DNA of 6,325 bases. Origin: Lentimicrobiaceae bacterium. Its GTDB lineage: Bacteria > Bacteroidota > Bacteroidia > Bacteroidales > WCHB1-69. Shown here piece by piece: positions 1 through 6,325 of the stretch. The notes under the pieces were generated by a model. The model was not told the origin of the DNA. It worked only from the letters and a program-made list of their open reading frames with translations, and searched no databases. Numbering within the stretch: position 1 is the stretch's first letter; every line of letters starts with the position of its first letter. The stretch is taken from NCBI GenBank assembly GCA_009787675.1, contig WQSU01000157.1, positions 1-6,325 of the forward strand, written 5' to 3'. The position numbers were made by a program, and so were the translations under genes.

Positions 1-1
1 T

Positions 2-2149
2 TACAAAAATTTCTCAGCAGAACTGCCTGGCGATTTTGCCGGCGGGTTTGTTAAAATTCAAACGTTAGATATGCCCACAAATAACGGATTTCAAATAGGC
101 TATGGAATAGGATTTCGTACAAACTCGGTGTTCCGTTCGCATCTAACCTATTCTAAATCCGGATTAGATGTTATGGGCGCAGGAACAGGAACGCGCACTG
201 TTCCAAGAGAGTTCCCAAGCAACTTAAATAACGTGGATTTAGCGCAAGCTTGCAAGTATGCAGCACAACTCCCCAACAATTGGGACATCAACAAAAGAGT
301 GGCAACGCCCGATCAGTCTCTGTCCTTTTCGTTCAACAATACAAAGAAAATCAAGGCTTTGACGATGACAAATATGGTTTACTTCGGTTACAGTTACCAC
401 AACGACCAAGCAATTTTAGAGAACAATCAATTTGGTATTTATAACATTCAAGCCGGTGAATCTGCTTACAGCAAAAAATATAACGATACGGTATATCAGG
501 AAAACAGCAAAATAAATGTGGGGTATAATTTGTGCTTTTTCACACAAAACGGGCATAAAATACGGTTTAAAAACTTATTGCAAAATATGGGAACGAACAA
601 AACCGGATTTCGCGAAGGCATTAACTACAGTAACAATTATCATGAAAAGTCGCAAGAATTTTTTTATAGAAATCGATTAACTTACGCTACGCAGTTAGAA
701 TCTTCCCATAATTTTAAGAACGATCATACTTCGCAACTTGATTGGGCGCTGGGATATGCGTATGTGCTTAACAATGAGCCGGATCGTCGTATTATGGATG
801 CACGAAAAAATGTAAACGAAAGTAGTCCGTATTTTGGAATGTACCGTACTATGGATAACGATGTGCGCCGCTTTTTTCAATATTTAACGGAGCATAGTTC
901 TTCGGCAAATATCAACTACAATCATCTTTTTAATTTGGAAAAAATAGCGGTAGGTATAAAAACCGGTCTTTATGCCGAATTGAAAACACGCGATTTTAAT
1001 GCTCGGAATTTTACCTATAAGAAAAGCATTGAAAATGACCTCACGCCTGAATATTTTTATTTGCCCTACCCTGAAATGTTTGATTTGCAATATTTGAGTC
1101 CGAGGGGATTTTATCTTGCTGAAGGAACCGGAAAATCCGATTCATACAATTCGCTACGGTCAACAAATGCGGCTTATGCGTTGCTTCGGTTAGAGTTTTT
1201 TAATCTGGCGCTTCATACCGGCTTGAGGCTTGAACAATCGTTTTTGACTTTAAACAGCTACACTTCCGATGGTGTTAAGCCTGTTAATCTTAATAAAAAC
1301 ATGTTCAACGTTTTTCCTTCTGTAAATCTTTCTTACACCATAAAAGAAAAACATGTATTGCGAACAGCTTATGGCATCACAATTAACCGTCCAGAATTTA
1401 GAGAAATAGCGCCTTTCGTGTATTACGATTTCGAAACATTTTCTACCTGTGAAGGAAACCCTGATTTAAAAGATGCTACTATTCATAATGTGGATTTGCG
1501 CTATGAGTTTTATCCCAATAAAGAAGAAATGATCAGTTTGGGTGCATTCTATAAGAAGTTTATTAATCCGATTGAAAACACTTTTTATTATGCCGGCGGA
1601 CAATTTCAATATACCTACATGAATGCGCACTCTGCCGTATCTTACGGTTTGGAATTGGATATTCGCAAATCATTAGATTTCATGAAATTAAAGAATTTTA
1701 GTTTGGTGTTAAATGCTTCTCTTTTAAAAAGTGGAGTTATATTCCCCAAAGGATCTATTGAATTAAACAGAGCCATGCAAGGGCAGTCCCCGTTCATTGT
1801 TAATGCCGGATTATACTATGACAATAAAAGAATTGGATTAACATTCAGTGTTTTGTATAATATCATTGGCAAACGTATTGAAGCAGTGGGGCAAGCCAAT
1901 CAAAATGCCAACGAGAACATTCCCAATACTTATCAAATGCCGCGACATTCGTTAGATGCTTCTATTCAACAAAAAATAGGAAAATTCAAACTATATGTCA
2001 GCGCTCGAAATATATTAAATCAAAAAGTCATTTACACCCAAATAGGCTCTTATACAACTGAAAACAAAAATGCTGGCAATTACAGGCAAAATACAAAAGT
2101 GATTAAAAGCGGAGTGCAAATCAATACAGGATTTACCGTAAATTTTTAA
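2..2149 (+). CDS. TonB-dependent outer-membrane receptor, 5'-truncated by window edge
   Basis: This is the C-terminal 715 residues of a TonB-dependent receptor, an outer-membrane beta-barrel that imports a ligand using TonB-ExbBD energy. The frame is open from nt 2. The ATG at 71 is internal, because the 23 codons before it encode the end of the plug, including LPGDFAGGFVKIQT, close to the family's DFAGG-V-I-T hallmark. The rest alternates polar and hydrophobic residues like barrel strands. Family-typical stretches include LPNNW (visible residues 90-94) and NRPEFREIAPF followed by GNPDL and a D-L-R-Y-E-F-Y-P strand (from about 462). The protein ends in VNF with a terminal phenylalanine, the usual signal for barrel insertion. 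The signal peptide, any carboxypeptidase-like N-terminal domain, the TonB box and most of the plug lie upstream of the window. The substrate cannot be read from sequence. A beta-helix lipoprotein gene follows after 55 bp and is probably co-transcribed. The family call is secure; ligand and gene name are unknown. Confidence 0.9.
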   Translation, partial: YKNFSAELPGDFAGGFVKIQTLDMPTNNGFQIGYGIGFRTNSVFRSHLTYSKSGLDVMGAGTGTRTVPREFPSNLNNVDLAQACKYAAQLPNNWDINKRVATPDQSLSFSFNNTKKIKALTMTNMVYFGYSYHNDQAILENNQFGIYNIQAGESAYSKKYNDTVYQENSKINVGYNLCFFTQNGHKIRFKNLLQNMGTNKTGFREGINYSNNYHEKSQEFFYRNRLTYATQLESSHNFKNDHTSQLDWALGYAYVLNNEPDRRIMDARKNVNESSPYFGMYRTMDNDVRRFFQYLTEHSSSANINYNHLFNLEKIAVGIKTGLYAELKTRDFNARNFTYKKSIENDLTPEYFYLPYPEMFDLQYLSPRGFYLAEGTGKSDSYNSLRSTNAAYALLRLEFFNLALHTGLRLEQSFLTLNSYTSDGVKPVNLNKNMFNVFPSVNLSYTIKEKHVLRTAYGITINRPEFREIAPFVYYDFETFSTCEGNPDLKDATIHNVDLRYEFYPNKEEMISLGAFYKKFINPIENTFYYAGGQFQYTYMNAHSAVSYGLELDIRKSLDFMKLKNFSLVLNASLLKSGVIFPKGSIELNRAMQGQSPFIVNAGLYYDNKRIGLTFSVLYNIIGKRIEAVGQANQNANENIPNTYQMPRHSLDASIQQKIGKFKLYVSARNILNQKVIYTQIGSYTTENKNAGNYRQNTKVIKSGVQINTGFTVNF

Positions 2150-2204
2150 ACAATAAAAAATAACATTTAATTTAAACAATTCATTAACTTAAAAAAAATT
2201 AAAA
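2150..2204 (+). promoter_or_regulatory. AT-rich intergenic leader, no Shine-Dalgarno
   Basis: This 55-bp spacer between the receptor and the lipoprotein is almost entirely A and T. It contains no GG-rich ribosome-binding site, no hairpin followed by a T tract, and no convincing Bacteroidota promoter. The bases just before the ATG are an A-rich run. Bacteroidota commonly start translation from such A-rich unstructured leaders, so this supports the 2205 start and read-through transcription from the receptor gene. Confidence 0.45.
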
Positions 2205-3605
2205 ATGAAAAAACAGAACATCAAAACATTAGTTTTATTAAGCTTTATTGGCTTAAGTTTTTTTGCAGTTTTATTTACTGCTTGCAAAAAAGAGTGCGAC
2301 AAAAATGATCCGAACAGCGAGTGCTATGTGCCACCGGTAGTAGTAAAAGGTTACGCGGACATTATTGGCGAAATTAAGAAAAACAGAACCCTTAGCGCAG
2401 ACACCGTGTATTTGCTAAAAGGATTTGTTTATGTTGAGAGTGGAGCCACTTTAACGATTCCTGCCGGAACGATTATCAAAGGAGACAAAGAAAGCAAAGC
2501 TACTTTAGTTATTGAAAGAGGCGGTAAAATTATGGCTCAGGGAACTAAAGAAAAACCTGTTGTTTTTACATCAAACCAACCTAAAGGACAACGTAATTAC
2601 GGTGACTGGGGCGGCATTGTCATTTGTGGAAATGCTATAGTAAATGTTCCCGGCGGAGAAGCCAGAATTGAAGGCGGTCCCCGTTCCTTTTATGGCGGAA
2701 CCAACAATGATGACAATTCAGGAACTATGACCTATTGTCGCGTAGAATTTTGCGGCATTGAATATCAGGTTGACAACGAGATCAATGGTATAACAATGGG
2801 AGGCGTGGGAAAAGGAACCACCATGCACCATATTCAAGTATCTTATTCCGGTGATGACTCTTATGAGTGGTTTGGCGGCAACGTTGATTGTAAATATTTA
2901 GTAGCTTTCCGCGGTTGGGATGACGAATTTGATACGGACAACGGGTTCTCCGGAAAACTTCAGTTTTTGGTAAGCATTAGAGACAAAAACGTAGCAGACA
3001 AATCATTATCTAATGGCTTTGAGTCTGATAATGACAGTCAAGGCTCTAACAATTCGCCTTACACATCTCCTGTGTTTTCTAATGTAAGTATCTTTGGTCC
3101 TATTGATTTAACCCACCAACCTACAGGCGGCAATGGCGATTTTCAGGCTGCCATGCACCTAAGAAGAAATACCAAATTAAAAGTGTATAATTCTGTATTT
3201 GCAGGATTTCCATTTGGTTTATTTATTGAAAACGGTGGAAGAGGCAGTGCTCAGGGGAACGCTCAAAACGGAGAGTTGGTGGTGAAAAATTGTATTTTGG
3301 CTGGCATGGGACAAAATTTCAAGGAAGACAAGGCTGAATTTGCGCTTAGCCCTTCATTTAATGCAGAATACTTTAACAGAGCAGGTGGAAACAATAAAAC
3401 CTTTACAAGTGTTAATGATTTAAAAATAAATAGTTTATCGCTAAACAGTATCAATCTACTTCCCCAGTCAGGCAGTCCTTTATTATCGGGAGCAGATTTT
3501 ACAGGATTATCCGGTTTTGAAGTTGTTAATTTCATCGGCGCCTTCGGCACAACCGATTGGACTTCAGGATGGTGCAATTTTGATCCGCAGAATACGGATT
3601 ATTAA
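2205..3605 (+). CDS. Parallel beta-helix lipoprotein, partner of the TonB-dependent receptor
   Basis: A complete 466-residue protein. Residues 1-26 form a lipoprotein signal peptide: basic start (MKK), hydrophobic core, then LFTAC with C27 as the predicted lipidated cysteine; the -3 residue is Phe rather than the usual Leu. The mature end, C-K-K-E-C-D, resembles the basic/acidic surface-export signals described for Bacteroidota lipoproteins. Residues about 70-125 contain beta-helix rungs (VYVESGATLTIPAGTIIKG, then a GGKIMAQGT turn and KPVVFTS). WGGIVICGNA (135-144) and NEINGITMGGVG (191-202) are typical of a Bacteroidota family of pectate-lyase-like fold that databases often label hypothetical or, misleadingly, multidrug transporter. 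Three acidic segments follow at 216-225, 237-250 and 270-277. The tail, DWTSGWCNFDPQNTDY, matches the family ending. No catalytic triad is evident, so ligand binding is more likely than lyase activity, but this is inference. It is probably an outer-membrane partner of the preceding receptor. Confidence 0.85.
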   Translation: MKKQNIKTLVLLSFIGLSFFAVLFTACKKECDKNDPNSECYVPPVVVKGYADIIGEIKKNRTLSADTVYLLKGFVYVESGATLTIPAGTIIKGDKESKATLVIERGGKIMAQGTKEKPVVFTSNQPKGQRNYGDWGGIVICGNAIVNVPGGEARIEGGPRSFYGGTNNDDNSGTMTYCRVEFCGIEYQVDNEINGITMGGVGKGTTMHHIQVSYSGDDSYEWFGGNVDCKYLVAFRGWDDEFDTDNGFSGKLQFLVSIRDKNVADKSLSNGFESDNDSQGSNNSPYTSPVFSNVSIFGPIDLTHQPTGGNGDFQAAMHLRRNTKLKVYNSVFAGFPFGLFIENGGRGSAQGNAQNGELVVKNCILAGMGQNFKEDKAEFALSPSFNAEYFNRAGGNNKTFTSVNDLKINSLSLNSINLLPQSGSPLLSGADFTGLSGFEVVNFIGAFGTTDWTSGWCNFDPQNTDY

Positions 3606-3633
3606 AATTTAGTTTGTTTCGTTCTTTTTAAGG

Positions 3634-3665
3634 CGGCTATCTAAAAAATTTGGGTAGCCGTTTTT
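3634..3665 (+). terminator. Rho-independent terminator after the beta-helix lipoprotein gene
   Basis: A perfect 6-bp stem, CGGCTA (3634-3639) with TAGCCG (3655-3660), is continued inward by TCT/GGG (two wobble pairs around one C-G pair) and AAA/TTT, leaving an AAA loop. It is followed directly by TTTTT (3661-3665). It begins 28 nt after the stop codon of the lipoprotein gene. There is no T tract directly after the stem on the opposite strand, so it should act only on + strand transcription. Confidence 0.88.
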
Positions 3666-3679
3666 AAATTGAAAAATAT

Positions 3680-3811
3680 ATGCAAAGAACAACACTCCCC
3701 TCATCGTTCCTTGCACAACTACATCAGAAATCGGACTGCTGTACCGGGCGCCTATTCTTTTTTTATAAAAATCTGCTATTCGATTGGTATTATAACTATG
3801 TAGAAGAATGA
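3680..3811 (+). CDS. Possible 43-residue small ORF, unsupported
   Basis: An ATG at 3680 opens a 43-codon frame ending in TGA at 3809-3811. It starts 15 nt after the terminator's T tract. The predicted peptide begins MQRTTLPSSF, has a CC pair at residues 20-21, and is rich in aromatic residues in its second half (FFFY, then DWYYNY). I recognise no family, signal peptide or clear membrane segment. The ATG has an A-rich leader, but almost any Bacteroidota intergenic sequence would offer that. A frame this long can arise by chance in AT-rich DNA, and the terminator just upstream would leave it needing its own promoter. It is listed only so it is not lost; it is probably not a gene. Confidence 0.12.
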   Translation: MQRTTLPSSFLAQLHQKSDCCTGRLFFFYKNLLFDWYYNYVEE

Positions 3812-3824
3812 ATTAAAAAACAAT

Positions 3825-3852
3825 GACACGCACGCCGCCAGGTCTGCGACCT
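3825..3852. repeat. GC-rich patch with palindrome, possible dispersed-repeat remnant
   Basis: About 28 bp of strongly GC-rich sequence sit inside an otherwise AT-rich spacer. The patch includes the inverted repeat AGGTC-TGC-GACCT (3840-3852). Its composition is unlike both flanks. Read on the minus strand it is open for 18 codons (…EGRRPGGVRVIVF, then TAA), but there is no start codon and two stops lie immediately upstream, so it is not a gene. A fragment of an intergenic dispersed repeat or a small operator-like site are both possible. The arms are too short to act as a terminator and have no T tract. Confidence 0.25.
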
Positions 3853-3879
3853 TCTGTTCTAAAGATTTTCTATTAAGTG

Positions 3880-3887
3880 TATATTCG
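3880..3887 (+). promoter_or_regulatory. Candidate Bacteroidota -7 element upstream of the alpha-2-macroglobulin gene
   Basis: TATATTCG differs at one position from the Bacteroidota -7 consensus TAnnTTTG and lies about 25 nt before the ATG at 3912, a reasonable distance. The matching TTTG -33 element is not clear: the bases at the right spacing (around 3857-3860) read TTCT. A promoter is expected somewhere here, because a terminator separates this gene from the previous one, but this exact assignment is weak. Confidence 0.25.
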
Positions 3888-3911
3888 CCAAATTATTATA
3901 ATTCCTGTTTT

Positions 3912-6325
3912 ATGAAAAATACCTTTACTAAATTATTGGCAATAACACTCTTATTTGCCGGAATGTGGGCTTGTAAAAACAAACCCGCCGAAATAGACCA
4001 AAGTTTCAGCCACTATATCACAGCCTACACTTCGGGACAACTTTCCACAAAGGGAGTAATCCAGATTGAACTTGCTGAAGATCAATCGCAAGTGGTGCTT
4101 TATGAGGAAGTTAAAGAGAAACTGTTCTCGTTTTCTCCCTCCATAAAAGGCAAAACCTATTGGAAAAGCAGTCGCTTGTTAGAATTTTGCCCCGATGCGC
4201 CTCTGAAAGAAAACACACTCTATACCGCGAGTTTCGAACTCGGTAAAGTATTGCCAAATATTGACAAGAAAAACCAAACCTTCACCTTTGATTTCTGCAC
4301 CATTGCGCAGGATTTCTCTTTTGCCGATGTTTATTATCAGCCGTTGCATGAAAACCAAAACCGCTGGAACAGCATGGAAGTGGAATTTTCTGTGGCAGAC
4401 GCACTTGCAGATAATGAAGCAATTGCCATGTTTTCTGCCGAATTGGGAAACAAAAAACTAACCCCCAAATTTGTAAATTCCTCTAACGGAATATCTTTCA
4501 AATTTTTAATAGATAGCCTTGAACGTGTCTCCAAAGACCAAAACCTGAAATTGATTTGTGATGGCAAGGCGATCAACAATAAAAAAACGGTTGAAAAAGA
4601 AGTTTTGATTCATGCAATTGATAAATTTGAGGTTACACACACGCAAATCTACTCACAACCTGAACGTTGTATCAAAGTCTTCTTTACCGACCCACTGGGA
4701 AAACAAGACTTGAAAGGTTTAATTACACTCACCGATTTTGAAGATTGTACTTTCCAAACGAATAAAAATGTGGTTACCATTTTTGCTGAAAGGAATTTCC
4801 CGGAAACTGTAGAAATATCTGTTAATGAAAATATTAAAAACTTTTCAGGAAAAACATTACCCTACAGCTACCTGTTCAATAAAGTTTCCATCCCCGAAAA
4901 GCCGGTGGTGAAATTGTTGAAAAGCGGCACTATCCTTCCCGATTCTAAAAACTTAATTTTACCATTTAGTGCGGTGAATGTGAAGGCCGTAGAGATGCGT
5001 ATCATCAAAATTTATGAGCAAAATATCCTCTCTTTTTTGCAGGAAAATTCCATCAATGAAGGCAATCGTTTAACTCGTTCGGGGCGTTTAATTGCCAAGA
5101 AAATTCTCCGTTTAGACCAAGATCCCTCCAAAATATTGACCACATGGAATAACTATGCGGTTGACCTTTCCGCGTTGGTGAACAAAGACCCGGGCGCCAT
5201 CTATCGCTTTGAACTGATTATCCGTCAAGAGTTTTCAATTTATCCTTGCAGTGATAATCCAAACAATTCATCCCAAAATGCACAAACTCTTTTTGATGAA
5301 AGTAATTTTATGTTAACAGATGAGGATTTAGAGGAATGGAATAGTCCGTATGGGTATTACTATCCTATTAAATATAATTGGGAAGATTACAATTGGCGTG
5401 AAAGAGATAATCCTTGTCATGCTATGTTTTATATGGAAAGTGATAATTGTTTGGTGAGTTGCAATCTATTTTCGTCGAACATAGGGATTATTGCCAAAAA
5501 AGGGGAAGGTTCGGAAATGTTGGTTGCTGTGCAAAATATCAGCAACACCGAGCCGTTGAGCGGATGCAAAATCAGAGTGTTGAACTACCAACTTATGCCC
5601 ATTGCCACAGGCACAAGCGATAAAAACGGCTTCTGCACGCTGCAAGTGAAAAGCGCTGAAGCCTTTATTGTGGAAGTTACGCACAATAATCAAAAAGGAT
5701 ACCTCAAAGTAAACAATGGTAACGATCTATCACTTAGTCGTTTTGACATCAGCGGCAAAGCCATTCAAAAAGGATTAAAAGGTTTTATTTATGGAGAACG
5801 CGGCGTGTGGCGACCGGGTGATGATATTTTCATGACTTTTATTTTGGAAGACAGGCAAAAAACTATGCCTGCTGGGCATCCTATCACGATGGATATTTAC
5901 AACCCGCAAGGACAGTTTTACAAAAAGATTGTTCAGACACAACCGGTTGGAAAATTCTACACTTTCTTTCTTAAAACGGAGGAACAAGCGCCTACGGGCG
6001 TATGGCACGCTGTAGTGAGTGTGGGCGGCGTCAAGTTTGATAAATATTTCCGAATTGAAACAATTAAGCCCAACCGCCTGAAAATCAACATCAATTTTGG
6101 CACGTCACTGATTACACAATCCAATATGAATGTGGCATTAGATGTGAAATGGTTGCATGGCGCAGCAGCTAAAAGTTTGAAAACGAAAGTGTCTCTGAAA
6201 TTAACCCCGTTAACAACCAAGTTTAAAGGCTACGAGGGGTACCACTTTATCAACCCAGCCACTGAGACTTATAGCTATGAAGAACAGATATTTACAGGTA
6301 AGTTGAACGAAGCGGGACAGGAATC
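3912..6325 (+). CDS. Alpha-2-macroglobulin-like lipoprotein, N-terminal part (cut by window end)
   Basis: The first 804 codons of a bacterial alpha-2-macroglobulin, open to the window edge. Related bacterial proteins (such as E. coli YfhM) are large envelope lipoproteins thought to trap foreign proteases. MKNTFTK plus a hydrophobic core and MWAC give a likely lipoprotein signal with C21 as lipidated residue; Met at -3 is atypical. Residues about 45-130 resemble a bacterial Ig-like/macroglobulin domain (FSFSPSIKG, a conserved Trp, then L-x-F-x-P and LKENTLYTASF). Residues about 470-530 hold an acidic, Tyr/Trp-rich stretch with WRERDNPC, then NLFSSNIGIIAKKG and a short beta domain with TSDKNGF. 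The clearest mark is the MG2 start, GFIYGERGVWRPGDDI (624-639). Bacteroidota relatives are typically well over 1,500 residues, so more than half is probably missing, including the site of any CxEQ thioester. No Shine-Dalgarno is present; the start is chosen because it opens the signal peptide. A terminator upstream suggests its own promoter. Confidence 0.88.
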   Translation, partial: MKNTFTKLLAITLLFAGMWACKNKPAEIDQSFSHYITAYTSGQLSTKGVIQIELAEDQSQVVLYEEVKEKLFSFSPSIKGKTYWKSSRLLEFCPDAPLKENTLYTASFELGKVLPNIDKKNQTFTFDFCTIAQDFSFADVYYQPLHENQNRWNSMEVEFSVADALADNEAIAMFSAELGNKKLTPKFVNSSNGISFKFLIDSLERVSKDQNLKLICDGKAINNKKTVEKEVLIHAIDKFEVTHTQIYSQPERCIKVFFTDPLGKQDLKGLITLTDFEDCTFQTNKNVVTIFAERNFPETVEISVNENIKNFSGKTLPYSYLFNKVSIPEKPVVKLLKSGTILPDSKNLILPFSAVNVKAVEMRIIKIYEQNILSFLQENSINEGNRLTRSGRLIAKKILRLDQDPSKILTTWNNYAVDLSALVNKDPGAIYRFELIIRQEFSIYPCSDNPNNSSQNAQTLFDESNFMLTDEDLEEWNSPYGYYYPIKYNWEDYNWRERDNPCHAMFYMESDNCLVSCNLFSSNIGIIAKKGEGSEMLVAVQNISNTEPLSGCKIRVLNYQLMPIATGTSDKNGFCTLQVKSAEAFIVEVTHNNQKGYLKVNNGNDLSLSRFDISGKAIQKGLKGFIYGERGVWRPGDDIFMTFILEDRQKTMPAGHPITMDIYNPQGQFYKKIVQTQPVGKFYTFFLKTEEQAPTGVWHAVVSVGGVKFDKYFRIETIKPNRLKININFGTSLITQSNMNVALDVKWLHGAAAKSLKTKVSLKLTPLTTKFKGYEGYHFINPATETYSYEEQIFTGKLNEAGQE

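Larger units (their letters stand above)
3606..3911. other. Intergenic region between the lipoprotein and alpha-2-macroglobulin genes
   Basis: This 306-bp stretch has no recognisable gene. It holds an intrinsic terminator near its left end, a doubtful 43-codon ORF, a GC-rich patch with a small palindrome, and a weak promoter-like element near its right end. I see no tRNA, riboswitch fold or transposon end. The terminator makes it a transcription-unit boundary. Confidence 0.8.

Noticed and set aside
250..444. A second + frame of 64 codons inside the receptor gene
   Set aside because: It lies wholly inside the receptor frame, whose translation has family motifs; the alternative peptide has none.
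695..1090. Minus-strand ORFs of 61 and 68 codons inside the receptor gene
   Set aside because: They overlap a well-supported barrel coding frame and encode no recognisable domain; they are shadows of the + strand gene.
2150..2204. Possible terminator or promoter between the receptor and lipoprotein genes
   Set aside because: The spacer has no GC-containing hairpin and no convincing TTTG / TAnnTTTG pair; it is simply AT-rich.
3263..3577. Minus-strand ORF of 104 codons opposite the beta-helix lipoprotein
   Set aside because: This is the longest antisense frame, but it is fully covered by the lipoprotein gene, which carries the conserved family ending here. The antisense product has no signal peptide or known motif.
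2205..3605. Annotation of the beta-helix protein as a multidrug transporter or pectate lyase
   Set aside because: There are no transmembrane segments apart from the signal peptide and no visible lyase catalytic set; the transporter label in this family appears to be a propagated error.
3825..3880. Minus-strand reading frame ending EGRRPGGVRVIVF as a gene remnant
   Set aside because: Two stop codons lie immediately upstream in that frame and there is no start codon, so only about 18 codons are open; composition alone explains the peptide.
4261..4579. Short ORFs on both strands near 4261-4579
   Set aside because: Both lie inside the continuous macroglobulin frame, which stays open from 3912 to the window end.
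5466..6220. Three minus-strand ORFs of 75-87 codons opposite the macroglobulin gene
   Set aside because: They are antisense to a region with a clear MG2 motif (GERGVWRPGDDI), and their products are not recognisable.

Overview
The window looks like a piece of a Bacteroidota chromosome or metagenomic contig. The grounds are low-to-moderate GC, A-rich leaders without Shine-Dalgarno sequences, a TonB-dependent receptor of the Bacteroidota type, and two lipoproteins whose mature ends begin C-K. Genus cannot be determined from what is visible. All three recognisable genes lie on the + strand. The first and last run off the window edges.

Layout. (1) Nt 2-2149 hold the 3' part of a TonB-dependent outer-membrane receptor: the end of the plug plus a complete-looking beta-barrel that ends in a C-terminal phenylalanine. 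(2) After a 55-bp AT-rich gap without a terminator comes a complete 466-residue lipoprotein (2205-3605). It is predicted to fold as a right-handed parallel beta-helix and belongs to a family common in Bacteroidota but poorly characterised. A strong intrinsic terminator (3634-3665) closes this unit. (3) The 306-bp intergenic stretch 3606-3911 contains that terminator, a doubtful 43-codon ORF, a conspicuous GC-rich patch with a small palindrome, and a weak candidate promoter. (4) Nt 3912 to the window end carry the first 804 codons of a large alpha-2-macroglobulin-like lipoprotein. It has Ig-like/macroglobulin domains and a clear MG2 motif. The part that would carry any thioester lies outside the window.

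How the genes relate. The receptor and beta-helix lipoprotein are very probably one transcription unit. They resemble a SusC/SusD pair in layout, but the lipoprotein is a beta-helix rather than a SusD fold. The likely role is capture of an unknown ligand at the cell surface and TonB-driven import. The alpha-2-macroglobulin gene is separated by the terminator and is probably an independent periplasmic envelope-protection gene.

I see no RNA gene, CRISPR array, insertion sequence or phage gene. The most interesting items are the SusD-less receptor/beta-helix pair and the acidic ladder on the beta-helix. Both are extensions of known families; I see no clear evidence of a wholly new system.
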